Below, one piece after another: positions 25,982-34,913 of a stretch of DNA of 64,000 nucleotides. Position numbers and translations under genes: made by a program. The notes beneath the pieces were generated by a model. That model did not search any database, was not told the DNA's origin, and worked only from the letters and a program-made list of their open reading frames with translations. Every line of letters begins with the position of its first letter. Within the stretch, counting starts at the first letter, position 1. The stretch spans positions 62,001-126,000 of the forward strand of contig NZ_JACZCR010000033.1 of NCBI RefSeq assembly GCF_014904735.1. Direction: 5' to 3'. The stretch is from Microbulbifer hainanensis. Its GTDB lineage: Bacteria > Pseudomonadota > Gammaproteobacteria > Pseudomonadales > Cellvibrionaceae.

Positions 25982-27116
25982 ATTGATTTGGGGCGCGGTG
26001 CTGGCCCCAATTCTGGCACTGTCCCTGCAGGGGTGCGAGGCGCCCCGCGAGCAGGTTACCTTCTTCGAGCGCGATACCGTGCCGGAGAATCTCAGTGCTT
26101 GGCACCTGGTAGATGTCGTTGACGGCGCGCTGTCCCCGAACGCCGGCGTGACGCCCTACGATCTGAATACGGCCCTGTTTTCCGACTACGCACACAAGCT
26201 GCGCACTGTCTGGATGCCGCAGGGGAAATCCGCCCAGTATGGTAACGAGGACTTCGATTACCCGGTGGGCACGGTCCTGACCAAGACCTTTTACTACCCG
26301 AAAGGCGAAAACGGCACCATTCTGCGCACCGACGATTACAGCAACGACTATGTGACTGGCGCTGCCGGTGAGCGGTTGGACCTGGACAAGGTTCGTCTGG
26401 TGGAAACGCGCATCCTGGTCAAGCGCGCTGACGGTTGGCAGGCGTTGCCCTATGTCTGGAATAAGGAGCAGACCGAAGCCACCCTGGAGATCGCCGGCGA
26501 TGCCAGCCCCATGAAAATGGTGAGCGAGGACGGCGAGAGTGCGGAATTCACTTACGTGGTTCCGGACCGGAACCAGTGCGCAGGCTGTCACGCGGACAAC
26601 CACACCAAGAAAGCCCTGCATCCGCTTGGGCCGCGTGCGCGTCACCTGAACAAGGACTACGCCTACGGTACTGGAACCGAAAACCAGCTACTGCACTGGC
26701 AGCAAATCGGTTACCTGACTGGCTTGCCGGACTTCGCTGAAGTCCCGCAGGATGTGGATTACGCCGATGCCAGCGTGTCGCTCGAGGATCGTGCGCGTTC
26801 CTATCTGGATATCAACTGCGGCCACTGCCACAATCCGGCCGGCGCCGCGGATACGTCCGGGCTGATGCTGTATCACAGCGAAGAGGAACCGCGCCGCCTG
26901 GGTGTGTGCAAGCCGCCGGTGGCTGCGGGAACTGGCAGCGGCGACCGACTGTTTGCCATTGTGCCCGGTCACCCCGAGCAGTCGATTCTCCCGTTCCGCG
27001 TGGGTTCGACGAACCCCGGCGCGATGATGCCGGAACTGGGCCGCGGCCTGGTTCACGAAAAAGGGTTGGCTCTACTGCGCGAATGGATCGCCTCCATGCC
27101 GGGCAGTTGTTCCTGA
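25974..27116 (+). CDS. Diheme c-type cytochrome-like lipoprotein (SO2930/TIGR03806 type)
   Basis: A 380-residue exported protein from ATG at 25974, with a lipobox ending at Cys21 (LSLQGC). Two heme c motifs are seen: CAGCH in RNQCAGCHADNH (about residue 200) and CGHCH in DINCGHCHNPAG (about 282). The first 180 residues are a family-specific beta-rich region with TALFSDYAHKLRTVWMP. The length and motif order match the family paired with the beta-helix lipoprotein. It would accept or pass electrons in the periplasm, but the partner oxidase or substrate is unknown. The start overlaps the previous stop. Confidence 0.9.
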   Translation: MRKLIWGAVLAPILALSLQGCEAPREQVTFFERDTVPENLSAWHLVDVVDGALSPNAGVTPYDLNTALFSDYAHKLRTVWMPQGKSAQYGNEDFDYPVGTVLTKTFYYPKGENGTILRTDDYSNDYVTGAAGERLDLDKVRLVETRILVKRADGWQALPYVWNKEQTEATLEIAGDASPMKMVSEDGESAEFTYVVPDRNQCAGCHADNHTKKALHPLGPRARHLNKDYAYGTGTENQLLHWQQIGYLTGLPDFAEVPQDVDYADASVSLEDRARSYLDINCGHCHNPAGAADTSGLMLYHSEEEPRRLGVCKPPVAAGTGSGDRLFAIVPGHPEQSILPFRVGSTNPGAMMPELGRGLVHEKGLALLREWIASMPGSCS

Positions 27117-27130
27117 GTAGTGCTCTGACG

Positions 27131-27157
27131 AAATGGCGGGCCTCAGGCCCGCCATTT
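27131..27157. terminator. Bidirectional terminator between convergent genes
   Basis: AAATGGCGGGCC at 27131-27142 and GGCCCGCCATTT at 27146-27157 form a perfect 12-bp stem with a TCA loop. It sits 15 bases past the cytochrome stop and 6 bases past the MltF-like stop on the other strand. The A/T ends of the stem serve as the U-tract in both directions. Confidence 0.9.
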
Positions 27158-27162
27158 CTTTG

Positions 27163-29586
27163 CTAGTCCGCGTAGGATCCCGCTAGCGTGCCGGGGCTTT
27201 CTACTGTGCAGTCGGGCCATTGCCGGGCAAGCCAGGGCGCAGTGAACCCGCAGGTCAGCGCCCCGACTTCATGCTGGCGTTTGTACGCTTTCAGTAGGGC
27301 TACATAGGTGCGATAACGCGCTGCGATCTTGCGCACGTAGTCGTAGGGCTCCCGTCCGCGGGCATAGCCATAGCGGGCTTTCTCGTAATACCTTTCCTCG
27401 GCCAGTAATAGCATGGCCTTTTCCACGTTGCCAAACCAGACCTTGCGATCCCAGCCCATTTCCTCCGCCAGGTCTTTGGCGTCGTAGACGTGTCCCAGGC
27501 CTGCGTTGTAGGAAGCCAGGGTGAACCACATCATGTTTTCCGGACTGATGCCCTTGTCTTCAAACTTGCGGTGCAGCCATTCCAGGTATTTCATGCCGGC
27601 GCGCACGCTGGTCTCAGGGTCGAACAGGTTCGATTCGCCTACCTGCTTGCCGGTATCCGGCATTACCTGCATAAGGCCGCGGGCGCCAACCCAGGATTTG
27701 GCCTTGGGGTTGAAAGTACTCTCCTGGAACATCTGCGCGACCACGAGACGCCAGTCGAAATCGTATTGATCCGCGTATTTCTTGACGAGCTTGTCGAAGG
27801 GGGATATTTCGCCTTTCTTGCTCAGTTTCTTGATTTCATTTCTCTTGCGCTTCGGTTCCTCGAAGTACTTATGGAATAGCAGCTTACGCAGTTTTACGAT
27901 CTTTTTTCCGTTAAAGAAATTAGTCACCGCCTGCAAGAGATTTGGGTTGGATTCCCGTACCATCCAGCCGTAGGGGTTCTCCATCACCCGTAGGTCGTAT
28001 AGGGCGACGATTTCGTCACGCCAATGGTGTTCCATGCGTACGGTGACGTCGTCGGCAATGGTCAGATCATATTTCCCGTCGGCAATACGGTCGAGAATCT
28101 GCGGAATGGTCAGTTCCTCGGGAACCAGTTCTACCTTGACCTTAAGATCGGGGTTGTCCTCAAGGATTTCCATCAGCACTTCATACTGGCTGCTGGAACG
28201 CAGGACATGAATAGTGCGACCTTCCAGATCATTGAGCGAGTCGATGTGATCATCTTTATCGCCAACGATCTCAACCTTTTCCTCCATGTAGGTGGGGCCA
28301 AAATCCATACCGTGTTCATCCCGAAACTCTGTCGCGGATAGCAGGCTGGCGGCCACGTCGGCCTTGCCATCGCGTACCATTCTGAACAGGTCGGCGTGAG
28401 TGGGCGCGACAAGGATCTCCAGCCGGACATCCAGTCGTTTGGCGAATTTTGTTAGCAGTTCGTATTCGTAGCCCATCACCCGGCCCTTCCACATAAAGTA
28501 GGTGCCGGGGTGGTTCCGTGTGGCCGCGCGCAACACGCCGCGCTCTTTTATTTTGTCCAGGTCGCCAACCGAACGTGAATATGGCTGTATGAGCTTTACT
28601 TTCCGAATCGCACCGTTGAGGGCTTTCTCCAGCTGTGGTGAGTTCTTTCGAAACCCTATTGTCAGGTTGTCCTCCTGTGGAAAGACGATATTTTTTTTCA
28701 GGTTGTCGCGAAACTGGGAAATTAGGTCGAAAATTTGCTCGTCGATAATGGTGTAGTCGATATGGCCGAGGGATACATCGATTGCGAGTTCGACATAATT
28801 TTTCTCGACAACCTGGAGTTTCAATCCCGGGTGTTGCCGGGCAAACTCTTTGGCTTGATCCGCAAACACGGTGCCCTTGGTCACCGCCAGCGTCTTTCCG
28901 TTTAATTTATCGCCGTCTTTTACATCTGCGGCCTTTTTGAGAGAAATCAGCGTATTGTGGGTTTTGCCAACGGGGATGGAGAAGTCAATGAGTTTCTGGC
29001 GTTCCGGTGTGGGCACCAGATTGTTGGCGATAAGGTCTCCCTTGCCCTCCATTAGGAGTGGGATCAATTGGTCGAAACTGTCCGCATAGAGCACGACAGG
29101 CTTCAGTCCAATAAGCTCCGCCTTATGTTTTAACAGTTCAATTTCAACGTCCTGCTGGGTGGCGGCGCGATGCAGGGAGTCGGTATTGGCGATATCGACA
29201 AGGATACGCAACTTGCCGCGTTTCTTGATGGCGTCCAGATCACCCTTTTCAATATAGTTATTAAAGGCGCCGATTGGATATTCATCGGTGGTGTCCGGTG
29301 CCCAGGCGGCTTCGGGGCGCAGGTCATTCCTGGTTGCGGCATGGCCTGCGTACTTATCTGCGGGCTCTCCAGACTTCTGGTCTTGCGCGCTATCTTCACC
29401 TTGGTTGGCAGCGTTTTTCTCTTTCTTGAGTTCTTTTTCAGGTTTTCCGGACGGCTTATCTGTCGTGGACTGCGCTACCGACTGGTCGGGTTCCGTCGCA
29501 TCATTCTTTTTACGATCACATCCTGCAACATAAAAAAGCACGCTAAGTAATATCAGGTAAGCGATGGCTCGGAGGCTCGACTGCAT
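27163..29586 (-). CDS. MltF-like lytic transglycosylase with two solute-binding domains
   Basis: Cleaves peptidoglycan glycan strands with formation of 1,6-anhydro ends. A lipobox ends at Cys23 (FYVAGC), so it is an envelope lipoprotein. Two periplasmic solute-binding (SBP_bac_3) domains follow in tandem (about 100-325 and 340-570). Then comes an SLT lytic transglycosylase domain (about 610-770), with the catalytic glutamate in MFQESTFNPKAKSWVGARGL and LMQVMPDTG. E. coli MltF has one sensor domain; here there are two, making 807 residues. A charged linker rich in K, E and Q follows the lipobox. A decayed paralogue lies just upstream on the same strand. Confidence 0.92.
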   Translation of the reverse strand: MQSSLRAIAYLILLSVLFYVAGCDRKKNDATEPDQSVAQSTTDKPSGKPEKELKKEKNAANQGEDSAQDQKSGEPADKYAGHAATRNDLRPEAAWAPDTTDEYPIGAFNNYIEKGDLDAIKKRGKLRILVDIANTDSLHRAATQQDVEIELLKHKAELIGLKPVVLYADSFDQLIPLLMEGKGDLIANNLVPTPERQKLIDFSIPVGKTHNTLISLKKAADVKDGDKLNGKTLAVTKGTVFADQAKEFARQHPGLKLQVVEKNYVELAIDVSLGHIDYTIIDEQIFDLISQFRDNLKKNIVFPQEDNLTIGFRKNSPQLEKALNGAIRKVKLIQPYSRSVGDLDKIKERGVLRAATRNHPGTYFMWKGRVMGYEYELLTKFAKRLDVRLEILVAPTHADLFRMVRDGKADVAASLLSATEFRDEHGMDFGPTYMEEKVEIVGDKDDHIDSLNDLEGRTIHVLRSSSQYEVLMEILEDNPDLKVKVELVPEELTIPQILDRIADGKYDLTIADDVTVRMEHHWRDEIVALYDLRVMENPYGWMVRESNPNLLQAVTNFFNGKKIVKLRKLLFHKYFEEPKRKRNEIKKLSKKGEISPFDKLVKKYADQYDFDWRLVVAQMFQESTFNPKAKSWVGARGLMQVMPDTGKQVGESNLFDPETSVRAGMKYLEWLHRKFEDKGISPENMMWFTLASYNAGLGHVYDAKDLAEEMGWDRKVWFGNVEKAMLLLAEERYYEKARYGYARGREPYDYVRKIAARYRTYVALLKAYKRQHEVGALTCGFTAPWLARQWPDCTVESPGTLAGSYAD

Positions 29587-29639
29587 GGGGGCTCCAGGGG
29601 CACAGCGTATGCAAACACTAAAAGTCTAGTCGCTCCCTA

Positions 29640-29811
29640 TCCCGAACCGGCTGGTGCAGGGGGCTGCCCTCGATTTCGGCCCTTCTCCTCAGCGAGGTCC
29701 TGAGTATCGTATAGGTGGCCGAGTCCGCCATTTGAAATCGAACTTTTTTGCGTAGCGGCGCACGATAGTGTCAAAGGGGGATATCTCGCCCTTGCGGTTG
29801 AGCTCTTCAAT
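29640..29811 (-). pseudogene. Remnant of an SLT transglycosylase domain
   Basis: Past the stop of the upstream paralogue, the same frame continues IEELNRKGEISPFD, VRRYAKKFDFKWR, which matches the MltF-like neighbour (EIKKLSKKGEISPFDKLV, KKYADQYDFDWR). Then the frame shifts and reads NGGLGHLYDTQDLAEEKG, matching NAGLGHVYDAKDLAEEMG far downstream in the neighbour. About 240 bases, including the catalytic glutamate region, are missing between the two pieces. So the C-terminal enzyme domain of the tandem copy was lost by a stop codon plus an internal deletion. Confidence 0.85.
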
Positions 29812-31416
29812 TTACTCGCGAGTCCGTTTGGGTGAGTTGAAATAGCGTTCGTACAGCTGCGGCAGTTTGTCGTCGGTAGTGGGCTTGGCGAAAAACCGGT
29901 TGATATCCTGCAGCAGTGCGGGATTGGATTTCCGCACCATCCACGCATAGTGGTTTTCCTGATCGGGAAGTGCCTGCGCGAAAATAATGTCGTCGCGCCA
30001 GGCCTGTTCCAGGCGAACCGAGATCTCATCGGCAATAGCGAGATCGCATTCCTCGTTGGCTACCCGGTCAATCACCTGTTGAATATCCAGCTCGTCGGGA
30101 ACCAGTTCCAGCTCGATGCCGTCGACCTTTTCCTGCAGCGCCTTGGCAGTTTCGAGCTGGCTGCTGGCAGGGCGGACACAGAGAGTGCGACCGGCGAGAT
30201 CCTGAATGCCCGAGAGTTTGTCGCCGGCGCGGGCCACTATGCCTGTGGCGCTTTGCAGGTAGGGCTCCGAGAATGCCATACCTTCCGCGCGACTGCGGTC
30301 GGTGACTGCCAGCAGGCTGGCGCAGACGTCCGCATCGCCATTGCGCAGCAGGCGCACGAAATCCTCATGCTCTTCGGCGACGACTATATCCAGGCGTACG
30401 CCCAGCGTGTCGGCATAGTTTTCCAGTAAATTGAATTCAAAGCCGAGGATCTGGCCGCGCCACATAAAGTAGGTGCCCGGATGGTTGCGGGTAACTGCGC
30501 GCAACACGCCCCGCTTGCGAATGGCATCCAAGTCGCCGATCGAACGTCGGCCCGGCTGGCTGAGCCGTATCAGCCGCACCTGCTCATTGATGGTCTGCAG
30601 CAGTTGCGGGGACCCCTTGCGAATGGCCCAAGCCAACTGCTGTTGGTCCGCGAAGATATGGTTGGCTTTCAGGTCGTCGCGAAACTGCAATACCAGATCC
30701 AGAGCCAGTTGGTTGACGATGGTGAAATCCGCTTTGCCGAGCGCCACCTCGATCAGCAGGTCGATGTAATTGGTATCCCGCACTTTCACCATCAGTCCGG
30801 CGTGTTGGGCGGCAAATTCCGCAGCCGCAGCTTCGAACGCGGTGCCTCTGGTAACCACCAGTATTTTCCCCGGCAGTTTTTCGCCGTTTTCGACATCCGG
30901 CGTCCCGGTCGCTGATACGAGTACCATGCGGGTTTCGGCCGTGGGGTTGGAAAAATCCACCAGGTCGCGCCGCTCGTCCGTAATCAGCAGGTTATTGGCG
31001 ATCAAGTCGCCTTCGCCGGTGTTCAGTCGTTCGATCAGTTCATCGAAACTATCCACCTGCAAAACGACCAGATCCAGACCCATTTCCCGGGCCATACGAC
31101 GGGCCTGTTCAATCTCGATATCTTGCTGGGTGGCTTCGCGGGGGAGCGCGGCGGTGCGACTGGGGTCCACCAGCAGGCGTAATTTGCCGCGCTTCTTGAT
31201 GGCTGGCAGGTCACCGGTTTCACGGTAATTATCGAAAAGCGCCAGGGGAGTGACATGGCGACCGTTGGCGTTGCCGGTGGTGGGGAGAGGTGGGGCGGCT
31301 TTCCCTGGGGCGGTCTGACTTGCCGGACCTTCTGTCGAGCGATCGCAAGCGGGCAGTACCAACATCAAGATGGCAACGACAGCAGCGGCCAAAGAAGGAA
31401 AGCGGGATTCAATCAC
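29812..31416 (-). CDS. Double solute-binding-domain lipoprotein, truncated MltF-like paralogue
   Basis: A 534-residue protein that keeps the lipobox (ending at Cys24, VLPAC) and both SBP_bac_3 domains (about 75-295 and 305-530) of its neighbour but stops just before the SLT domain. Identity to the 807-residue neighbour is clear all along; one example is the shared segment VTRNHPGTYFMW. The remnant of the lost SLT part is still visible downstream. The protein could be a solute-binding sensor, or it may be decaying. The codon use of the remaining part looks normal, which suggests that it is still under selection or that the truncation is recent. It lies 225 bases from the neighbour gene. Confidence 0.82.
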   Translation of the reverse strand: MIESRFPSLAAAVVAILMLVLPACDRSTEGPASQTAPGKAAPPLPTTGNANGRHVTPLALFDNYRETGDLPAIKKRGKLRLLVDPSRTAALPREATQQDIEIEQARRMAREMGLDLVVLQVDSFDELIERLNTGEGDLIANNLLITDERRDLVDFSNPTAETRMVLVSATGTPDVENGEKLPGKILVVTRGTAFEAAAAEFAAQHAGLMVKVRDTNYIDLLIEVALGKADFTIVNQLALDLVLQFRDDLKANHIFADQQQLAWAIRKGSPQLLQTINEQVRLIRLSQPGRRSIGDLDAIRKRGVLRAVTRNHPGTYFMWRGQILGFEFNLLENYADTLGVRLDIVVAEEHEDFVRLLRNGDADVCASLLAVTDRSRAEGMAFSEPYLQSATGIVARAGDKLSGIQDLAGRTLCVRPASSQLETAKALQEKVDGIELELVPDELDIQQVIDRVANEECDLAIADEISVRLEQAWRDDIIFAQALPDQENHYAWMVRKSNPALLQDINRFFAKPTTDDKLPQLYERYFNSPKRTRE

Positions 31417-31475
31417 GGCACACAGGCTTCGCGGACAGCGTTCCCTTCAGCCTAGCCGTTGTGGCAGACAGTGCG

Positions 31476-31508
31476 CTCGGCGACCCGCCGGAACGGCGGG
31501 CCGCCGAG
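31476..31508 (-). terminator. Hairpin downstream of the TetR gene
   Basis: CTCGGCG and CCCGCCG on one side pair with CGGCGGG and CGCCGAG on the other, with a GAA loop and a single mismatch, making a stem of about 15 bp. It lies 11 bases past the TetR stop on the minus strand. No T-run follows. Confidence 0.6.
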
Positions 31509-31519
31509 CCACTGGGCGA

Positions 31520-32233
31520 TTAGTCGAGCGCCACCGGTTGCGGTGTGCTGGTGGTTGCGGCGCTGGGAATCAGGCCGCGGACCATCATGGTGACTGTGCG
31601 TTCCAGCAGTGGTGAATCCAGCGCGATGGCACCGCTGAGGATCTGGTATTCCAGATTCAGGATGGTGCCGTGCACAATCTGCGCCGCGGCGACGGAATCC
31701 GTCAGGCCCAGGAGGTCAAAGAACTCCTGGATCAGCGCTTCAGTGGCCTGGTTGGCCATGCGGATGGCGCGTGTCAGCTGTTCGTTGCGCAGGGCTTCGT
31801 TGCGGAATGCGAGCTCGATCAGGCGGAAATCGCGATTGCTGGCCTGGGCGCGTACATGCGAGAGGATAAAGCGCGTCAATTGCTGGATCAGCAGTTTGCG
31901 TCCGGCGCCAGAAGCGCGTTCATCCGGCGACAGGTTGCGGGCGGCAGCGAAGCTGTCTTCCTGCAATTGACGCGTGTGTTCGAGCCCCTGTTCGACAAAA
32001 TAAGTGAAGGCGTCACTGATCAGGTCGTTCAGGTCTTTGAAATAGTAAGTCGTTGCGGCCAAAGGTACCGCCGCCTCGCGAGCGACAGCCCGGTGGCGGA
32101 TCCCCCGGATACCTTCTTTCACGATCAAGCGCAGCGTGGCCTCGAGAATGGCCTTGCGACGTTGGCGGCTGTCGGCGCGCTGGGCGCGGCGACCGTGATA
32201 AACCAGCTCTGACTTCCCACTGTCCATAGTCAT
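31520..32233 (-). CDS. TetR/AcrR family transcriptional regulator
   Basis: A 237-residue one-component regulator. The DNA-binding domain (about residues 24-75) has ILEATLRLIVKEGIRGIRHRAVAREAAVPLAATTYYFKDL, the usual TetR helix-turn-helix with the YYF ending. The rest is helical and would bind a ligand and dimerise. The target is unknown. An inverted repeat in the upstream region may be its own operator. The gene is on the same strand as the rsx operon and 225 bases after it, so it could be read through, but a separate promoter is more likely. Confidence 0.9.
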   Translation of the reverse strand: MTMDSGKSELVYHGRRAQRADSRQRRKAILEATLRLIVKEGIRGIRHRAVAREAAVPLAATTYYFKDLNDLISDAFTYFVEQGLEHTRQLQEDSFAAARNLSPDERASGAGRKLLIQQLTRFILSHVRAQASNRDFRLIELAFRNEALRNEQLTRAIRMANQATEALIQEFFDLLGLTDSVAAAQIVHGTILNLEYQILSGAIALDSPLLERTVTMMVRGLIPSAATTSTPQPVALD

Positions 32234-32263
32234 AGTGAAAATCCCTATTTTTTTTATCAGTTA

Positions 32264-32283
32264 CCGATCTAACTCCTGATCGG
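32264..32283. promoter_or_regulatory. Inverted repeat upstream of the TetR gene, possible autoregulatory operator
   Basis: CCGATC at 32264-32269 and GATCGG at 32278-32283 are exact reverse complements with eight bases between. It lies 31 bases before the TetR start, which is a usual place for an operator used by TetR-type repressors on their own gene. Confidence 0.4.
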
Positions 32284-32457
32284 GCGTCCCATTTTAGTTA
32301 AAAAGTGTGAATTGGCTAGCGTAATTTGAATGAATTAGGCGCCAAATTAGTTGAGATCCGTCACAACAAAAATGGGAGAGACTCCAGGCGCACCGCATTG
32401 GGGCGCGTTGCATTTCTCCGGTGCGCAAATGTCTATTCAGACGCCTCTCAGGATTGG

Positions 32458-33171
32458 TCAGCTAATTTTGCCGGTGGTCCTGACGCGCTTGGTACCGGGC
32501 ACGATTTTCACCTGTTGGCTGCGCCGGCGTTCGTTGCGGGCGTCGATGGCATTTTTGCCGGCAATCAGCAGCCCCGCGACGAGGAAGGCACCGGGCGGCA
32601 GCACGGCGACAAGGAAACCGGGATAGCTTGCGCTCAGCAGGTGGACAGTCCAATCCGCGGCCATCGGCCCCAGCAGCAGGTCCATGTCCGCAAACAGGGT
32701 GCCGTGCCCGAGCACCTCACGGATGGCGCCGATAACGATCAGAACCGCGGTAAAACCGAGCCCCATCATCAGGCCGTCGACGAGGGAGGGCAGCACCGGA
32801 TTCTTGCTGGCAAACGCATCGGCCCGCCCGAGGATCGCGCAGTTGGTAACGATCAGTGGAATGAAGATGCCGAGCACCAAATACAACTCGTAAGTGAATG
32901 CTTTCATCACCAGTTCGGCACAGGTGACAAAAGTGGCAATGATCATCACCGAGACGGGCAGGCGCACGGTTTCCGGCATCTGCCGGCGCACCAGTGACAC
33001 GGCCAGGTTGGAACAGGCCAGTACGGCCGTGGTGGCCAGCCCCAGGCCGATGGCGTTGACTACGGAACCGGTGACTGCCAGCAGCGGGCACAGGCCCAGC
33101 AACTGCACCAGCGCCGGATTATTGCTCCAGAGTCCGTTGCGGGCGATATCGGCATAGGGGGGCGTGGCCAT
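32458..33171 (-). CDS. rsxE: Electron transport complex subunit RsxE
   Basis: Integral membrane subunit of the Rnf/Rsx ion-translocating complex, 237 residues with six helices. It begins [34 protein letters not shown], the family N-terminus. A longer frame upstream exists, but it would overlap most of rsxG and has no family match. The conserved [17 protein letters not shown] segment is present. The last 25 residues are basic and vary in the family. The stop/start TGATG joins it to rsxG. It is the last gene of the rsxABCDGE order. Confidence 0.95.
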   Translation of the reverse strand: MATPPYADIARNGLWSNNPALVQLLGLCPLLAVTGSVVNAIGLGLATTAVLACSNLAVSLVRRQMPETVRLPVSVMIIATFVTCAELVMKAFTYELYLVLGIFIPLIVTNCAILGRADAFASKNPVLPSLVDGLMMGLGFTAVLIVIGAIREVLGHGTLFADMDLLLGPMAADWTVHLLSASYPGFLVAVLPPGAFLVAGLLIAGKNAIDARNERRRSQQVKIVPGTKRVRTTGKIS

Positions 33172-33860
33172 CAGTCCTCCTCCTGACGCGTCTCGGTCTT
33201 GTGTGGCTGCTCGATTTCCACGGCGCGCTTGGACACCGGTGCGCTGAAAATTTCTTTGTGGTGGGCGGCGACAAAGTCCAGCACTGCGCGCACCTGCTTG
33301 ACCACCGCGCGCGGCGTGATGGTGGCGCCGGTGAACTGGTCGAAGGCGCCGCCATCTTTCTGTACTTTCCACTGGTCGCGGGGCGGGTCGCCGAGGGACT
33401 TGCCATTGAACTGCAGGACCCAGTTGCTCTTCTTGATATCCACCTTGTCACCGAGACCGGGGGTCTCGCTGTGATTGGTGACGCGGACACCGGCGATGGT
33501 CCCGTCCCGGTTGACGCCCACGAGCATGCCGATGGGGCCTGAATAGCCGTCGGGCGCTACCGCCGGGATGATGACCGCGGAGATATTGCCGTCATCGCCG
33601 CGGGCCAGATTGATGTTGCCGCCCTGGCTGAGCCCCAGCAGCGCCCAGTACTCCTTTGGAATCGGGTAGGTGTCTACCAGCAGGTCGTTGCTGTGGCTGT
33701 CCACCGGCAGGATTTCCAGCAGCGCGCGCGCCGAGGCCTTGCGGATTGCCCGCTCGATCGGTTCACGGGTGGTGATCTGCGTCACCGCCAGGGTACCGGC
33801 GGTGACCAGTGCAAACAGCGCCAGGATGACCGCGTTGGAAGCCATGGATCGCTTCAGCAT
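33171..33860 (-). CDS. rsxG: Electron transport complex subunit RsxG (flavoprotein)
   Basis: A 229-residue periplasmic-facing subunit with one N-terminal membrane helix (about 10-28). The covalent FMN site is the threonine in [26 protein letters not shown] and the N-terminal [13 protein letters not shown] are typical. In Rnf/Rsx complexes this subunit passes electrons by FMN on the periplasmic side. In E. coli the complex keeps SoxR reduced, but no soxR gene is in this window. The gene lies one base after rsxD, and its stop overlaps the rsxE start. Confidence 0.95.
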   Translation of the reverse strand: MLKRSMASNAVILALFALVTAGTLAVTQITTREPIERAIRKASARALLEILPVDSHSNDLLVDTYPIPKEYWALLGLSQGGNINLARGDDGNISAVIIPAVAPDGYSGPIGMLVGVNRDGTIAGVRVTNHSETPGLGDKVDIKKSNWVLQFNGKSLGDPPRDQWKVQKDGGAFDQFTGATITPRAVVKQVRAVLDFVAAHHKEIFSAPVSKRAVEIEQPHKTETRQEED

Positions 33861-34913
33861 CTACTGTTCCTCCACATCGGTGGCGCGGCGCGGCGCCTTG
33901 TGACCGTAGGTGCGTGGCAGCGTGTAATTGTCGATGGTGGGGGCGGCGAAATTCATCAGCAGCACCGCAAAGGCAACGGCATCGGGATAGTTGCCCCAGG
34001 CACGGATGACATAAGTGAGCAGGCCCACGCCGGCACCGAAGATCAGCCGGCCTTTATTGCTGGTGGCGCCGCTGACCGGATCGGTAATGATAAAGAAGGC
34101 CCCGAGCATGGTGGCGCCGGAAAACAGGTGCAGTAGGGGCGAGCCCTTACTCAGGGAGCTACCGGCGTCGTAGAACAGCAGTGACATCAGTGTCAGGGCA
34201 GCGAGCATTGCCACTGGCGCGTGCCAGGTAATCACGCGACGTAACAGCAGGAAAAGCCCGCCGACGAGAAAGCCGAGGCTGGCGGTTTCCCAGCCGAGTC
34301 CTGCCACAGTGCCCTGGCTGAAGATCGGTTCGCTCTGGTACAGCTGCGACAGCAGTATCGAATGGTTCAGGCGCACGATTTCCAGTGGCGTGGCGCGGGT
34401 GAAACCGTCCACATTGTAATTGCCGAACACCAGGGAGAAGGCTTCACCGAAACCGGGGGCGCCGTGGATCAGCTCCGCCGGGCCGACCCAACGGGTCATG
34501 TCCACCGGGAAACTGATCAGCAGCACGACATAGCCGACCATTGCCGGATTGAAAGGGTTGTAACCCATGCCGCCGTACAGGTGTTTGGCGAGCATAATGG
34601 CCACGAAGGTACCCACCACCGGAATCCACCACACGCAGTAGGCGGGCAGCGCGATACCCAGCAGCAGCGCGGTTACCAGGGCGCTGTAGTCCTTCAGGTA
34701 AAAGGCCACCGGGCGCTGGCGCAGTTTCATCACCGCCGCCTCGCAGGCGAGGGCGGTGACGGTGCACAGGGCGATATTGATCAGCACACCGATACCGAAA
34801 TACACCACCAGCGCCAGCACGCCGGGAATGGTGGCTGCCGCGACCTGCAGCATCACCCTGGCGGTATTGTCGCCGGCGCGGGCGTGGGGGGAGGAGGCTC
34901 GTATCAAGGTCAT
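33861..34913 (-). CDS. rsxD: Electron transport complex subunit RsxD
   Basis: A 350-residue membrane subunit with about nine or ten helices. The covalent FMN site region is FSGATMLGAFFIITDPVSG, as in RnfD/NqrB. The N-terminal [16 protein letters not shown] is family-typical. Together with RsxA and RsxE it forms the membrane part of the ion pump. It overlaps the rsxC end by 4 bases and is followed at once by rsxG. Confidence 0.95.
   Translation of the reverse strand: MTLIRASSPHARAGDNTARVMLQVAAATIPGVLALVVYFGIGVLINIALCTVTALACEAAVMKLRQRPVAFYLKDYSALVTALLLGIALPAYCVWWIPVVGTFVAIMLAKHLYGGMGYNPFNPAMVGYVVLLISFPVDMTRWVGPAELIHGAPGFGEAFSLVFGNYNVDGFTRATPLEIVRLNHSILLSQLYQSEPIFSQGTVAGLGWETASLGFLVGGLFLLLRRVITWHAPVAMLAALTLMSLLFYDAGSSLSKGSPLLHLFSGATMLGAFFIITDPVSGATSNKGRLIFGAGVGLLTYVIRAWGNYPDAVAFAVLLMNFAAPTIDNYTLPRTYGHKAPRRATDVEEQ

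Noticed and set aside
32458-33372. Longer rsxE start at 33372
   Set aside because: It would cover most of the rsxG end in another frame; the family N-terminus begins at 33171.
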